A stretch of 64,000 nucleotides of DNA from Dermatemys mawii (GCA_007922305.1 ML677326.1:52588453-52652452); one strand, 5' to 3'. Shown: positions 46,730 through 59,010, counted from the stretch's first letter. The notes: generated by a model from the sequence alone, not told the origin. Made by a program: numbers and translations.

Positions 46730-46770
<41 letters not shown>
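46723..46770. repeat. (GT)n(AT)n(AC)n self-complementary microsatellite
   Basis: Four GT units, an AT-rich hinge (atatata) and about 17 AC units, ending acatat. The GT and AC arms can pair. It sits inside the CR1 3' region. Confidence 0.95.
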
Positions 46771-46771
<1 letters not shown>

Positions 46772-46975
46772 ATTAAGCCTTGGAACACCTTACAAAGACT
46801 CATGTTGGATTCTACATCACTGCAAACTTTTAAATCAAGGTTAGATGTTTTACTAAAATATATGCTGTAGGAATTATTTTGAGGAAGTTCTATGGCCTGT
46901 GTTATACGGAAAGTCGGACTATTTGATCACAATGCCCCATTCTGTCCTTGGAATCTATGAATCTATGATCTTTAG

Positions 46976-48060
46976 TAGGGCTTTTTATACTGTCTTGCTT
47001 GACTTCCTTGTAAACAAAGTAGGGAAATACCACCTAAATGAAGCTACTATATGGTGGTTGCATAACTTGTTGGAAAACTGTTCCCACAAAGTAGTTGTCG
47101 GTGGTTCATAGTCAAATGGAAGGGCATAATGAGTGGAGTCCCACAGGGATCAGTTCTGGGTCCAGTTCTGTTCAATATCTTCATCAGTGATTTAGATAAT
47201 GGCATCGAGAGCACACATAAAGTTTGTGGACAATACCAGACTGGGTGGGGTTGCAAGTGCTTTGGAGAATAGGATTAAAATTCAAAATGATCTGAACAAA
47301 CAGGAGAAATGGTCTATAGTAAATAAGATTAAATTCAATAAGGAAAACTACAAAGTACTTCACTTAGGAAGGAACAATAGTTGCACACACATGCCTAGGA
47401 AGGAGTGCTACAGAAAGGGATCTGGGAGATGTAGTGAATCACAAGCTATATATGAGTCAACGGTGTAACGCTGTTGCAAAAATAAGTGAACATCATTCTG
47501 GAAAGTATTAGCAGGAATGTTGTAAGCAAGACACAAAAAATAATTCTTCTACTCTACTCAGCACTGATTAGGCCTGAACTGGAGTGTTGTGTCAAGTTCT
47601 GGGCACCATATTTCTGAAAAGATGTGGACAAATTGGAGAAAGTCCAGAGAACAAGAAAAATGATTAAAGGTCTAGAAAACACAACCTATGAGGAAAGATT
47701 GAAAACATTGGGTTTGTTTAGTCTGGAGAAGAGAAGACTGAGGGGGAGGGGGCGTGAGAAGAGTTCTTAAGTACATAGAAAGTTGTTATAAGGAGGAGGG
47801 AGAAAAAATGTTCTAGTTAACAACTGAGGATAGGAAAAGAAAAAATGGGCTTGAACTGCAGTTAGATAGGTTTAGGTTGGACATTAGGAAAATCTTCCTG
47901 TCAAGGTAGTTAAGCACTGGAAGAAATTTCATAGGGAGGCTATGGAATCTCCATCATTGACGATTTTTTAAAACATGTTAGATAAATACCTGTCAGGAAT
48001 TATCTAGATTGGACTAGATGACCTCTCAAGGTCTCTCCACTCTTACACTTCTATTATTCT
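46976..48060 (+). mobile_element. CR1 LINE, RT to 3' region, second copy
   Basis: Starts directly at the tail of the previous CR1. Contains [24 protein letters not shown] sequence (47130-47195), a mutated catalytic box (FVDN in place of FADD near 47225), then the C-terminal domain and 3' region (ggactagatgacctctcaag near 48013). Several frameshifts. Confidence 0.85.
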
Positions 48061-49115
48061 CATAAGCAAGCCCAGGAAATGTGGTCTATATGGAATTACT
48101 ATAAAGTAGGTCCCCAACTGTTTGAGAAACCATAATCAAAGAGTAATTATCAATGGTTCATTCTCAAATTAGGTGAGCATATCTTATTGGATCCTGCAGA
48201 GGTCTGTCCTGGATCCAATACTATTCAACATTTTCATAAATGACTTGAAGGAGTAAGGGGGGTATACTTATAAAATTTGCCAGAGGAGCTGTTAGCACTT
48301 GGACGGACAGGATTTGAATTCAGTGACCTTGAACAATTCTCCGAATTTATCTGAAATTAACACATTGAAATTCAGTAAAGACAAGTGCAAAGTACTATAC
48401 TTAGGAAGGAAACCAATTCCAGAGGTACAAAATGGGGAATAACTAAGTAGGCAGAAGTACTTCAGAAAAAGATATGGAAGTTATAGTGGATCACAAATTG
48501 AATATGAGCAATAATGTGATGCTGTTGTAGAAAAGGATAATATTCTGGGATGTATTAAGACAACTGTCATATTGTTCTGCTACTTGTCACAGGGGAGGCC
48601 CCAGTTGGAGTACTGAGTTCAGTTTTGTGTGCCACACTTTGAGATGTAGACAAATTGGAGAGAGTCCAGAGGAGAGGAACAAAAATGATATGAGTTTTAG
48701 AAAACCTGACCTCTGTGGAAAGGTTACAAAAAATGGGCATGTTTAGTTTTGAGAAAAGAAGAATGAGGAGGTGGATTAGTTAATTGTCTTCCAATATGTT
48801 AAGAGCTGTTATAAAGGCAATGGTGATCAATTATTCTCCATGTCCAGTGAAAGCAGGACAAGAAGTAATGGGCTTAATCTGCAGCAGTGGAGATTTTGAT
48901 TTGTTATTCGGAAAATCTTTCTAACTATAAGTGTAGTTACACACTGGAACAGACTTTCAAGGGAGTTATGGAATTCCCATCATTGGAGGTTTTTAAGAAC
49001 AGATTAGACAAGCCCTGTCAAGGATGGTCTATGTATACTTGGACCTGCCTCAACAGAGCGAGCTAGAGTAGAGGACCTTTCAAGATCCCTTCCAGCGTTA
49101 CATGTCTATGATTCG
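48061..49115 (+). mobile_element. CR1 LINE, RT to 3' end, third copy
   Basis: A parallel arrangement to the previous copy: ggatccaatactattcaaca near 48211, ttcagtaaagacaagtgcaa near 48371, cagttggagtactgagttca near 48602, and ttcccatcattggaggtttt near 48972, with an end tctatgattc at 49107-49115. The third consecutive sense CR1 in the array. Confidence 0.83.
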
Positions 49116-49528
49116 TTGATTTTATTTTTTTAAAAAAAATTCCTGTCCAAAGTGAGCCAGCACTAGGTGACTTGTGAACTCCATATGCACAGTCAGTGAT
49201 CTGTGGATCAATTCAAGAATGTTATTTTTATCTGATATTTCTCAGAAACAGGAAAATATTACATGTCTGAATGTAATGAAATAACAGATGTAAATGCCAT
49301 TGTTTAAATGTACCTGCAGGCTTTAGAATTCTCTAAATTGTGATTTAAGATCAAAGGTTTGTGTTTGCAAGGGGTTAGACTTCTGCATTCTTCAAAATTT
49401 CTTAAATGGTTTACATTACCTTAAATAATTATTTCATTTACTTATTATTGCAATGCACCCTGGTATGAATTTTAGGGAAGGTGTTTCAAGATCCATTTTG
49501 TTTTTTATTTATTGTACTGTATTCCTAG
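49116..49528. other. Unassigned AT-rich sequence
   Basis: No repeat recognised; the end (tatttattgtactgtattcctag) is an acceptor-like tract. Confidence 0.4.
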
Positions 49529-49581
49529 ATTTTTGCAAGTCAGATGATGATACGAACACCCAACAACAAAATTATAAATAG
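49529..49581 (+). CDS. Candidate 53-bp coding exon, unidentified
   Basis: Pyrimidine-rich acceptor ending cctag, then a frame reading IFASQMMIRTPNNKIINR, then gtttgtga as a weaker donor. It sits in repeat-free sequence. Low support. Confidence 0.2.
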
Positions 49582-51225
49582 GTTTGTGAATAAATTACAT
49601 ATACCTTGAGATGAGAGATTGTCTCTCTGAGTCCTTTAGAAGTGTGCAAAAAGATTCTCACTGCTGTTGAAACTGGGAAAACTACATTTGCATATGATTT
49701 AGGACCCAGTCCTACAAACACGCAATGCCAGAGCTAGTACCTAGATTTTGATTTTTGTTCACAGATGTAGTGCTTGCATTATTCAGGAAGGGCTGGGATG
49801 TTTTAGGGTAGCAAGCACTGCTCCCAGCAATGTTTGCAGTCCTGAGCCTTTAAGTCAATACAGATAGCACAGTCCAGTCTAGAAAGCCAAATCCTTGTCT
49901 CATTGAATTCAGGTGTAAAATTCCCTTCGACTTCAATGTAATAAAGTGGGACAAAAATGAAATGGGCCAGCTGGAGGGAATAAACACTATTCCCAGCAGT
50001 ATGTGGAAGACTGAGCTCTTTTCTTGAAAGCTTAACTCTGTACAATGACAAGCATGCTATCAGGGTATAGTAAATACTATATCCCCTCTGTGTGCCTTTT
50101 ATCTTTACTGGCACTCTTATCAAGGCTTCTCTCAAACGTCTCACTTGATCTCGCTCACCTTCCAGTGATCAAACTGTAATTAGAATTGCTCAAGGTTACA
50201 CTTAGCAGTGGGCAGGAAGAGATCACTGCTATTTTCCAGTGTGCACTAGGGAAAACCATATATATATAAATATGTGAACAGGCCAATATAAAATGTACCA
50301 ACAAGATAAATAAATAAACTTGAGTTGTCATGGGCAACCTTTTTTGCTCATGAGAGATGACAATGAAAAACATATGGAACAAAAGATACAAGATTTAAAA
50401 AGAGGTGCAGAAAGAAATGTAAGAAAAACGTGACAAAATGTATTCCATTCACCTAATCAAGTGAATTGCCAGACAGACAAATCTCTCTTTTGCTTTTTGT
50501 CCTTCAATGAAATCTCATTTGTTTTTGAGAGCAAGTAGTTTTGTAGCACTGTTTTCCATCCAGCTGGCAGCAAAACCAACTGCGAGTGAAAACTATAAAT
50601 GAAGAAGTATGCAAGGAAAGTTCAATTTTACTAATTCCAGCCAGGGTCCATCATTGCCAACTTTTTCCCTTTAGTCTCACTCTCTGATTTTCCATCTTAG
50701 ACAGCGAGAAAGGCAACATGAATTGTTGGTTTTGGGGTTTTTTAATTCTCTCTGAGTCATACTGCTGCAAAGCATCTGAGTCCTATGGAGACATTTCTGG
50801 ACTGTCTCTTTCTCTTAGAATTAGATGTTGTGTTCGTATGGATTAAAGTTGTGGAATCCAATATTTTGATTTTCCAGTTAATACATGCTGCTAAAGATTA
50901 GGAAGTAATCTTAAATTGTCTTTCAAATGGCCTTGCTGGTAGATAAAAGTGATGTTCTCTCACTGGGCAGAAATTAAATAAAACCTACAACTGAATGGTG
51001 ATACCATGTACATTTATAATAATTAAAAGCATTTTTAAAAATGTGGATTTGTGTCAAAATAAGAAAAATATATTCCTCCCTTGATAAAACTGAGGGAAAT
51101 TTACCATTTGATACATTTTACCAGAAGGAAGGGCTTGTGGTTATAGTGTCCTATCAGTCCTAATCTACACCTTTTAAAATATTTTACAGTATCTGAAAGC
51201 AAAGCAATCTTCTAGATAAAATGGT
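49582..51225. other. Unassigned sequence
   Basis: 49685-49945 carries weak palindromic-repeat traces (gacccagtcctaca; ccaaatccttgtctcattga). The 113-codon minus frame at 49803-50144 has no motif. Confidence 0.4.
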
Positions 51226-51405
51226 TTTGTGGTCAACCTACTATGTGACCTTCCGCCAGTCACTCAAATCTTGATCCAAAGGCCTTGAAGTCAGTTGGAT
51301 CTTTTCCATTGACTGCAATCGCCATTAAATCAGGCTCCTAAGGTATATGCCTCAGTCCCTAATTTGCAAAAAGGGAGAAAGAGCATACCAACATTTTGCC
51401 TACCA
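51226..51405 (+). mobile_element. MIR-like SINE interrupted by a palindromic repeat
   Basis: MIR core words (ctatgtgaccttccgccagt, cactcaaatct) stop at about 51270 and resume at about 51350 (gcctcagtccctaatttgca). 51271-51341 (gatccaaaggccttgaagtc ... ccattaaatcaggctcc) is a hairpin of the same family as 8149-8220. Confidence 0.6.
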
Positions 51406-53365
51406 GACCTAACACTGATCCCTGCAGTGCTCCGCCAGATGCCTTCCCCCAACTCATGTCAATTAGTATGAAGCATTTTACTGTTCACATGACTGTTTCC
51501 ATCCAATCCTATTTGAAGTTAATTTTTCAAGAAACTGCAGTTCTGAAGTCCCTTTTCAGCAAGTTAGCCCCTTTGATATAGGAGAGTACTGTGCAGTCCA
51601 CCATAGTGGGTGAATAAATAGCAGGGAGACATTCCACCAGGGAAAAGAGGGCCCAGTGAGCAGCACAAAGGCCTTGATATCCTCAGAATTAAATCCAGAT
51701 TTTCATATGGATCATTGAATTTGCCCAGTTTGAAGGTTATGCACTTTACCCTCTATGCACAACCACAGAATCCTCATCCTATGGGACCAAACTGTGGAAT
51801 GTACCCACTGGCTAGAGAGTGAGTTGGAGGTGCAGAACTATTTAGCCCAAGAGTAGCTCAGATGGGATTGTGCCTCAAGAAGACACAATATCACTGGGTT
51901 ACCAGAGTGAGCAGTAACTGTGCACCGTCCATTAAAATGCTCTTGTTGGTTTAAAGACCCCAGGCTTCTTTGAACACAACTGTTACAATCAGTTGCTTAG
52001 GTCACACTGGCAGCCTCCTTATGAGCTCTCCAAGCCCCGCTTCTACCTCACATACCGGCATCTCACTACCTGGTCCTGCGTGAGAAATGTTTCTGAAATT
52101 CTGAGAGTTCTAACTTGCAGAGTTTTTAGATTAACCTTTCTACATTAGGGAGAATTTACATTAGCCCTAAATCTCTACTAACCTTGAAAATCATGGGCAC
52201 ATTCAGACATTATTATTTTTTTAATGTAATTTTTCGGAAATCTCTACCCTGCAGTATAACTGTAACATCTTAGAATAATGCAGTTAATTGCATGTTCTTT
52301 CCATCACTATTAATATATTAAGCACATTACTATATTTTCATATTTTATAACTACTTTCAAAGGGCAGGATTATCACCTGCTCATATGACAGTGGCTGCTA
52401 TGTCACCATGAGTCCACATTTTGGGTAAAGTCTAATGGTGAGGAGTATTTATATTTTATTTTTAAGTCCTTCTCATCTCTTGAATGATTCCTCCAGAAGA
52501 TGAAAACACTTCAGAGGAAAGCAGCAGCTTTGCAGGATGCCTCAATTGCTTGGCTAGCACTTGACAATACAGAGCTGGCTGCCAGGAATTCAATATTATT
52601 AGACCTTTAAGGCAGTATCGGTTTACACTGTGGCAGAATAGGCACTGAGGTCAGCACAACTGCAGCAATGATTACTGAAATAAAATTCTGTCTAATTGAT
52701 TCAACAGTTAGAAGGCAGGTGCATAAAAAAAATTAAGCAAAGTAAATTCTTCAGCACTCACAGAAAAAATATTATGAGAAGGTTGTATCACAGGTACATA
52801 TGTTGTGTAGACTAAAGCCTCAAATACTACCTTGTAGTGAAAAGGCTTATCTGAGCAAAAAATTCACAATAGAAGAAATACAAGAACACATGCTTAAAGA
52901 AGATTAAAAAGGTAAAATGAGATGAAGATACTGACAAAAAAATAAAATAAAATAAAATAAACTCAGAACTGCAGAGAATAGAGGTTATCCATCAAAGATT
53001 CAGACATGTCAGATTCCAAATACGTCTCCATTTTATTAGTGTAAGAAGAGGAATGAAAAGTTCTGTAGCATTCTGAAAGGTACCTTTGTTCTAATTTCAC
53101 TTTTTGGTGTTACCATTTAACACTGTTCTAACCACTTGAACAAGAAGACCACTTTGCTTGGCTTTTCTGTGGTGTGTTTGTGGGCACCTACATTAGTTAC
53201 ATTATAGAGAAAAGGTAACTGGCCAGTCAACTTCTCTAAACAGTTCCTAGGACTAGAGCTCCACGTGCTGTATTAGCTTTCATGTAGTTAAGGTGGAATC
53301 CATATTAAACATACTTTTGTAAGCCTGCCTGGATGTTAACTGGTTTGAGTTGATCAGCTCTTAAG
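51406..53365. other. Unassigned sequence with an (AAAAT)n run
   Basis: No gene recognised. A pentanucleotide run (aaaat)n lies at 52936-52961. Otherwise no repeat family was identified. Confidence 0.5.
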
Positions 53366-53550
53366 GCCTGATCCTGGAAGGTGCTAAGTGTTCAGTGACG
53401 TAAGTGGCCCTTGATGGTGTTCAATCAGTACCCCACAAAAGCACTCAGTCTGGAATTTTGAAAAGCACCTAAGTGAATTAGATATGTAACCCCCATTTAA
53501 AATCCAGGGGAGTTAAGTGCCTATCTTATTTAAGCACTTTTGAGAATTCC
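53366..53550. repeat. Two adjacent palindromic repeats
   Basis: 53366-53452 (ggcctgatcctggaaggtgc ... cactcagtc) and 53453-53550 (ggaattttgaaaagcaccta ... aagcacttttgagaattcc) are separate hairpin families placed back to back. Confidence 0.6.
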
Positions 53551-53630
53551 AAGCTCAGCACCTTGGAGGATGAGACCCTAAGAATACTTTGAGAAGCAAG
53601 ACACTGATTTTTTTTTATTTTACATTACAG

Positions 53631-53687
53631 CTGCTTCATTCACATCCCCATGGTAGTAGTGCTCATTCAATTTTTTATTACAAGCTG
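53631..53687 (+). CDS. Candidate 57-bp coding exon, unidentified
   Basis: A long T-rich tract ending tacattacag precedes, and gtatgttt follows. The phase-0 frame reads LLHSHPHGSSAHSIFYYKL. Length 57 bp, as for 11904-11960, which is probably coincidence. No gene recognised. Confidence 0.28.
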
Positions 53688-54370
53688 GTATGTTTGATTA
53701 TGTGTTTTCAAACCAAATCCTATTTCATGCATTCCAGGTTTGGTTTTGTTTTTGGGTGCTGCATACCAACTACACTGCTGTTAGCAGTTAAACTTGTGAG
53801 TCAAGTATAAAGAAGTCGCTGCTGGCTGGAACTAGTGGAGCTGTTTCTTTAGCTCTTAACTAATCCCTCGTCTGGAAAGCTGGAAACCTAAGTTTTAATC
53901 TCCACTATTCATAACCTCTCCCTTTCAATGCATTTGTATAAACAGTGTAGTTTATTTCAGAGCTGTTTGTAACACTTGCCAGTTGTCTAGAGTCCAGCCG
54001 GGTATGGGAAGCATTATGCAGGTAATCAGAGATATGGAATGCAGTGGTGACATGAGCTAATTGCATAATTATCAGTAACTAGGATGATACAATAATGTGA
54101 GTTGCCATGTAGTTACCATCTTTGTCAGTGGAGTTACCATCTATAAACCAGGCTTTCATGTTGGTATCCCAAAATAGTATGCATAATTCTGCAGAAAATG
54201 TATTACTGATTTGTCATCATAGTGTTCCAAACATCGACGGGCAGTGGGGAAACACACACATAAGAAAAATCCAAACTCATTATGGCAACATGCTCTGTGG
54301 GGTTTCTCTGCAATGTTGGCCAGTAGTGCAGATTACAGAGGAAATGTAGGCCAGACCTACAACATGGGGG
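53688..54370. other. Unassigned sequence
   Basis: No feature recognised. Confidence 0.5.
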
Positions 54371-54597
54371 GCTGAATCCTGGAAAGCAGTGACTCGGGTC
54401 ATAATGGGGAAACAACGCAACATGAGGTTTCAGTGTGAAGTTGTAGCTAAAAAGGCTAATGCACTTGTTGGATGAATTAGAAGGAGTAGGCAATTCAGGG
54501 ATAACAAGATGAAATGCAATGCCTTGTGATATATACAGGAGGTCACACACTGTTCTAATCATCCCTTCTGGCTTGGAGCTTTATGAAGCTATGAAAC
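54371..54597 (+). mobile_element. CR1 LINE fragment with internal deletion
   Basis: tcctggaaagcagtgactcgg, gtagctaaaaaggctaatgc and gatgaattagaaggagtag follow the CR1 C-terminal domain. It then jumps to the 3' end (tatacaggaggtcac, tcccttctggcttgg). Confidence 0.78.
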
Positions 54598-54834
54598 ACT
54601 TGTCTCTCGACTGTCTTCTTCCAGCAGAGCAGCAACCCAGAGACACGGAGAGCAGGGCAGCTTTTGGGTGCTATTTTTTGATGGACAGTTTCTTTTCCTT
54701 CTTAGGCTTTATTTTTATTACTGGACACAAGCACCCTGTGCACTCTTATCTAGTGTATAAATAGTCATAACTGTTTCATCATCAGTTAGGCACCTAACTT
54801 TGGTGAGCACTTTAGAAGCGTCAAAGCAGAGATT

Positions 54835-55375
54835 AGGCTGAAACTCTGGAGAACAGGGTTCAGTTCCTTCCTCTACTATGGACTTTCTGTGATCTCAGGC
54901 AAGTCATCTAAGCCCAGATCCACAATGGCTTTTAGGATCCCAACTTCCAAATATTTCAGTGACGTTATCAGCCTAAATAAGTTTGTGGATCTGGGAACTA
55001 GGATATATTTGCACTGCAAAAAATACCCCATGACAGCGAGGCTCAGAATGCAGGTCTGCAGGCTCAGGGGGCTCGTGCTGTTATACCAAAAATAGCAGTG
55101 TAGACACCCCTGCTTGGGCTGGAGAAGGGGGTGCATTTCAGAGCCTAAGCTTAAATATCTACATGACTATTTTTAGTACCATAGTACAAGCCTTGCAAGC
55201 CAGAGTCTGAAGACCCAGGCTCAGAGTTTCTCTGGACCTCACTTCTCCATCTGTCAAATGAGGATAACACTTTTTGCCTCCCAGATGTGTTGTGAGGATG
55301 AGTACACTAAGGATTGTGAGGCACTCAGCTGTTACAGTAATGGGAGCCATAGAGTGTTTGAAAATCCTGGTTAGC
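54835..55375 (+). mobile_element. MIR-like SINE split by foldback elements
   Basis: The first half (acagggttcagttccttcct, ctgtgatctcaggcaagtca) ends at about 54910. The second half (cacttctccatctgtcaaat, gttgtgaggatgagtacac) resumes at about 55225. The order and spacing fit MIR once the insert is removed. Confidence 0.65.
54912..55205. mobile_element. Foldback elements inside MIR
   Basis: 54912-54995 is a hairpin (agcccagatccacaatggct ... gtttgtggatctggg). It is followed by a foldback element with the agcagtgtagacacccctgc and atctacatgactatttttag signatures, related to 7785-8074. Confidence 0.6.
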
Positions 55376-56057
55376 ACTGAATTGCTTTTGTTTAAAGACT
55401 TCAGTGCACAACTAAGTGCAATGAGGTAATTTCATGGCTGATGTGGGCATACTTGAAATCTGCTCAATTCTTTTCCAGATACATTGTTAAAGTTTCCTAA
55501 ATTATACATCCCTTTTTAGTTTCCTGATTCATTTAGTAATAGGGAGGTGGGGAAATGCTCTTCAGATTGATGGTACCAGCGACAGGCTAAACTGAGTCAA
55601 AACTACAGACCCATTATTGTTAAACAATAAAAAAAAAGTTGTAAACTGTTGACCTCCTCCAGAGTCTCTGCTTAGTGGGGTTTTTTTTACTCTCCTTAAT
55701 GTCAAAAAGCTCAAGAGAAATGCCAGAAACCAAGAATTCATAATCCTGTACTCAAGTAGTGCAAAGTGTAACAGCACTGTTGGAACATGATTAAGACAGA
55801 AATAGAAGTTGCATAAACATCACATTGTGGCCTTTTTTTTATCAAAGTTTACTAGAACAAGTACTGTGTCTGAGGGGAAAACAGTAGATAAAGCCAAAAT
55901 ACAACCAAACTAAAACTGTCATGAAAAATGTATTGTTCTGAAGATACCTAGAGATAGATATGGATCTGGACTTTCAAAACAGAAGCTGCCATAGGCTAGA
56001 CTCACAAAGAGCCTTAGGTGCCTAATTGCCTCTTTAGATGCCAAAATCCATCATCTC
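55376..56057. other. Mostly unassigned
   Basis: 55990-56045 holds a trace of the tcacaaagagccttaggtgc palindromic repeat. No gene seen. Confidence 0.45.
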
Positions 56058-56575
56058 CTTTTGGGGATCCTTCCACTGGCTTCCCCCTATTCCAGCACAA
56101 CATCATACACCAAGCTCTGTCTTTGCTTTTAAGGCCCTTCACCATTTAACCCCACCTTCTGCATCCATCTTCTAGTGGGATTGCTCATCTATCTGTTGTT
56201 GCCTCTGCTACCTCAGTGCTTTCTCCCAGGCCAACCCCAGGCATGGGGAAGACTCTCAGCAAAATTCTTAAAGCTGCCATCTTCTCTTTTAAATTCCTCC
56301 TTAAAACTACTTTTGCATGATCACTGCTTAACATTGGTTAGGCAAGAGGCAAGCTGAGATTTGTATTTTTCCTGCTAAACTTTCTTCATTTTGCTAACTC
56401 ATCCTTCCCACCCACATCGTTTGTCTGTTTTGTCTACTTATTGTCTGTTTTCTGACACCTAAACTAAAAATTCCTGCTCCGTAGATGTATGCCTTTACTA
56501 GTATGTATGGAGCTTAGCACAAAGGGCCCAGAGCACTGACTGGGTTTTTCAAGTGCTAGTATTAATAATTAATCA
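56058..56575 (+). mobile_element. L2-like LINE, C-terminal region and 3' tail
   Basis: Reads FHWLP early, then FKALHHLTPP, matching the HWLP...FKALHGLAPPYL order of L2-group proteins, and ends with the L2-type tail (gagcttagcacaaagggccc, then a taataatta end). Frames are broken. A second copy of the family represented at 16135-16470. Confidence 0.7.
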
Positions 56576-58724
56576 ATTACTGGGCAGTCATCCATGTTCC
56601 CCTCCTGTAACAAAGTTGTTCTTCAATTCATTATGTAGTAATCCTGTAAAATTCACTCTGGAGCAGTTCAAGAGAATAAGTCCAGATGTTGTCACTGATT
56701 GATTATAAAAGGGCAGACAATAGCAGTCACTGCCAGGGAATGTCAGCACTCCTTCTGGAGGATTAGCTCACAACAAAGTTTGAGACCTCTGAAATTGCCA
56801 GTAAAGTGGTTGGCTCTGCACGTCAACTTCTTGTTCTTTCCACCTTTTTCTGTGCCCTTACCTTTTTTTCCTAGGTATCATGGAAGACTCACAGCTTGTT
56901 TGAGACAGCTGACTGAGGCTGCAGTACACAGATGTTTCTACTGGACTTGCCCACATGTCAGTACTTGCTATTTGTAACCAGAATTACATAAAGTGCCTGG
57001 CCAGAGGAAGGGTCCTGCTAGGAATCTCTGCTGGGAAAGATTCCCTCAACATAGGATTGAGTACTGGAGAAAATCTGGTTCTGCAGATACAAGCCAGATT
57101 GTATATAAACTTCACAGAGAACAACATTCTGGCTACATAATGTAAGGAAGGTCACACATTTGTGCTCTTGCTGTCTCTTTTCTAACAGTCTAATGCTAAC
57201 AGTATGCAAAATAACTCCTAGTACAGATCCAATTTAGCAAATCTACATTTCTTAGCTGATAACTGAATTCCACACTAGTATACTGGTGAAAGTCAGATAT
57301 GCATGACAGGAAATGACTGTCTCTGAAAGGATCTCATTTTAGAAGTAGTTTATGCTCTGAAGAGAGTATGAATACAGCCCTGGGCATGGGAAGGGAGTCT
57401 AGTAGAGAATTACTAATCTTACAGATACATTAGTAGCAATGGAGAGTTTTTATCCCATATATAGTTTTAAATCACTCGCTGATTTGAGATTCCCAGGAAC
57501 TACCTGTAGTATGCAAATATGTCCAGATATAACAGCAGCCGTGGGTATCCCAGGAGGAAACAGAGCAAGGTATCCATCAATGCTAGTTGAAGATGAGGAG
57601 TGAGGTATGCAGAGGAGGAGTGAATGGAACCTGAGTCTGCCAGATGCCCAATTGTTAATAGGATTTTAAAAGTGAGATGCACAGTTGGCTATCTGTTTAG
57701 CACTTAGATATTGTTACAATTTATATTTATATGTTACAATGTTGCATAGAATATAGGTATATGGTTCTCATATATTATGCCACATGTGCTAATAAGCAAT
57801 TAGCATCTGTTAATAGCATTTCTGTGTTCAACCCAGGATTTTTAATAGCAATGACAATCAGTGGATATGTTTTGATATTTGCTAGAGATCAGCACCATGT
57901 TTGGGGCATCAAGCTCACCAGGCGGTAACTTCTCCTGGTTTTGGTTTACTTGGCAAGTATCCTACACTAATTATTTTCTGTAAGAAGTAGCCCTTTAAAT
58001 CAGCATCCCTGAAAAACACATCCGACACACTACTGGTGCCTGATATTCACTGAGTTTTTCAGAGTTCAAGGCCTGCTTTGTGCATAGAGATAGCTGTATT
58101 CTAAGGAAACAAAATGCCCAGGAGAGAAATGTGTATAGAAATTAAAATCCCTGTGGAAAAAATCATCAGACAAATATTTTAAATTAGTCAGGATTAAAAG
58201 CTGTTTACTTTGTTCATTTATCCACAATCTCCCCATCAATATTTGCAGATCAAATTTACTACTGCATAATGCTGCCAAACACTACACATGGCAGAAACTT
58301 CTTAGATATTAAAAGCAGGAAATAAGATGAGAATTTTTAAAAAACCATATAAGCCACTAACATAACAAGTTGTATTAGTGAAACTTAAACTGCAAACACT
58401 GATGAATGAGACTTAGTAAAGCCAAGGAAATGAAGAGAGTGTTTGGGATCTGACTTTAAAATGTCTAAACTATATCTGTCCTACCAACGTCATTTCAGAT
58501 TCTCTTCAGGAGAAGTGGCATCACCAGAATCTTATGGAGAACTGGATTATTGTTTATGTGACTGGTGAAAACTTTTAGTTAATGAGCTATACATAATAAA
58601 TGTAGAGTTTGGTAAATATTTTACTATTCCCAGAGTAGAATTTAACCACTAATAATTTTGATTCCTGTTTATTAGGCTTGATTGAAACTTTTCGTGAAGA
58701 ATGTTATGCTGCCATAAAATGCTT
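56576..58724. other. Unassigned sequence
   Basis: No gene or repeat family recognised. At about 56880 a very strong pyrimidine tract and acceptor occur without a matching donor; see the rejected list. Confidence 0.5.
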
Positions 58725-59010
58725 TTGTATAATTACAACTCTTCCACTTTCAAACAATTTTCATTTCACATAGACTTAATATAATTTTGCTTCACTTTAA
58801 AAAAAAGGAACACTTATGTCAAAACAGTGATTCAAAACAATTTTCATTTTGACTTTTTCAGTTATAAAAAACATTTGAAATTGAAATTGTCACTTTAATT
58901 TTGAATGATTTGCAAATTTCCCACAAAAAAACCAAAATGTTTCATCCTAAAAATCTTGAACCAAGGTTTTTTATTAGACATTTCCCCAAGGAAAACTGTT
59001 TTTCAGATCA
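58725..59010. repeat. AT-rich palindromic repeat
   Basis: caaacaattttcatttcaca, gaaattgaaattgtcacttt and accaaaatgtttcatcctaa belong to the same family as 29690-29945. Confidence 0.6.

Larger units (their letters stand above)
42580..46975 (+). mobile_element. CR1 LINE, long sense copy interrupted by three insertions
   Basis: From a 5' region (tggcctccacctcagaagaa) through endonuclease (ITEIWWDDSHD near 42895; YTSDHSLSTF near 43340, the SDH motif), reverse transcriptase (FADDAKIGG near 44653, the FADD catalytic box) and C-terminal domain to a CR1 3' end closing in the doubled tail gaatctatgaatctatga at about 46955-46973. Interruptions: antisense CR1 at 44976-45778, Penelope-like element at 45923-46331, and an unclassified 200-bp block at 46421-46620. 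After removing these, the order matches one continuous CR1 of about 3 kb. Frameshifts and stops throughout; inactive. Confidence 0.85.

Noticed and set aside
46723..46770. CRISPR-like or other functional array
   Set aside because: Simple dinucleotide microsatellite in a vertebrate LINE.
56881..56977. Strong pyrimidine tract and acceptor followed by RYHGRLTACLRQLTEAA
   Set aside because: No donor site within a usual exon length, and the frame stops soon; the SH2-like YHGRL match is too short to trust.
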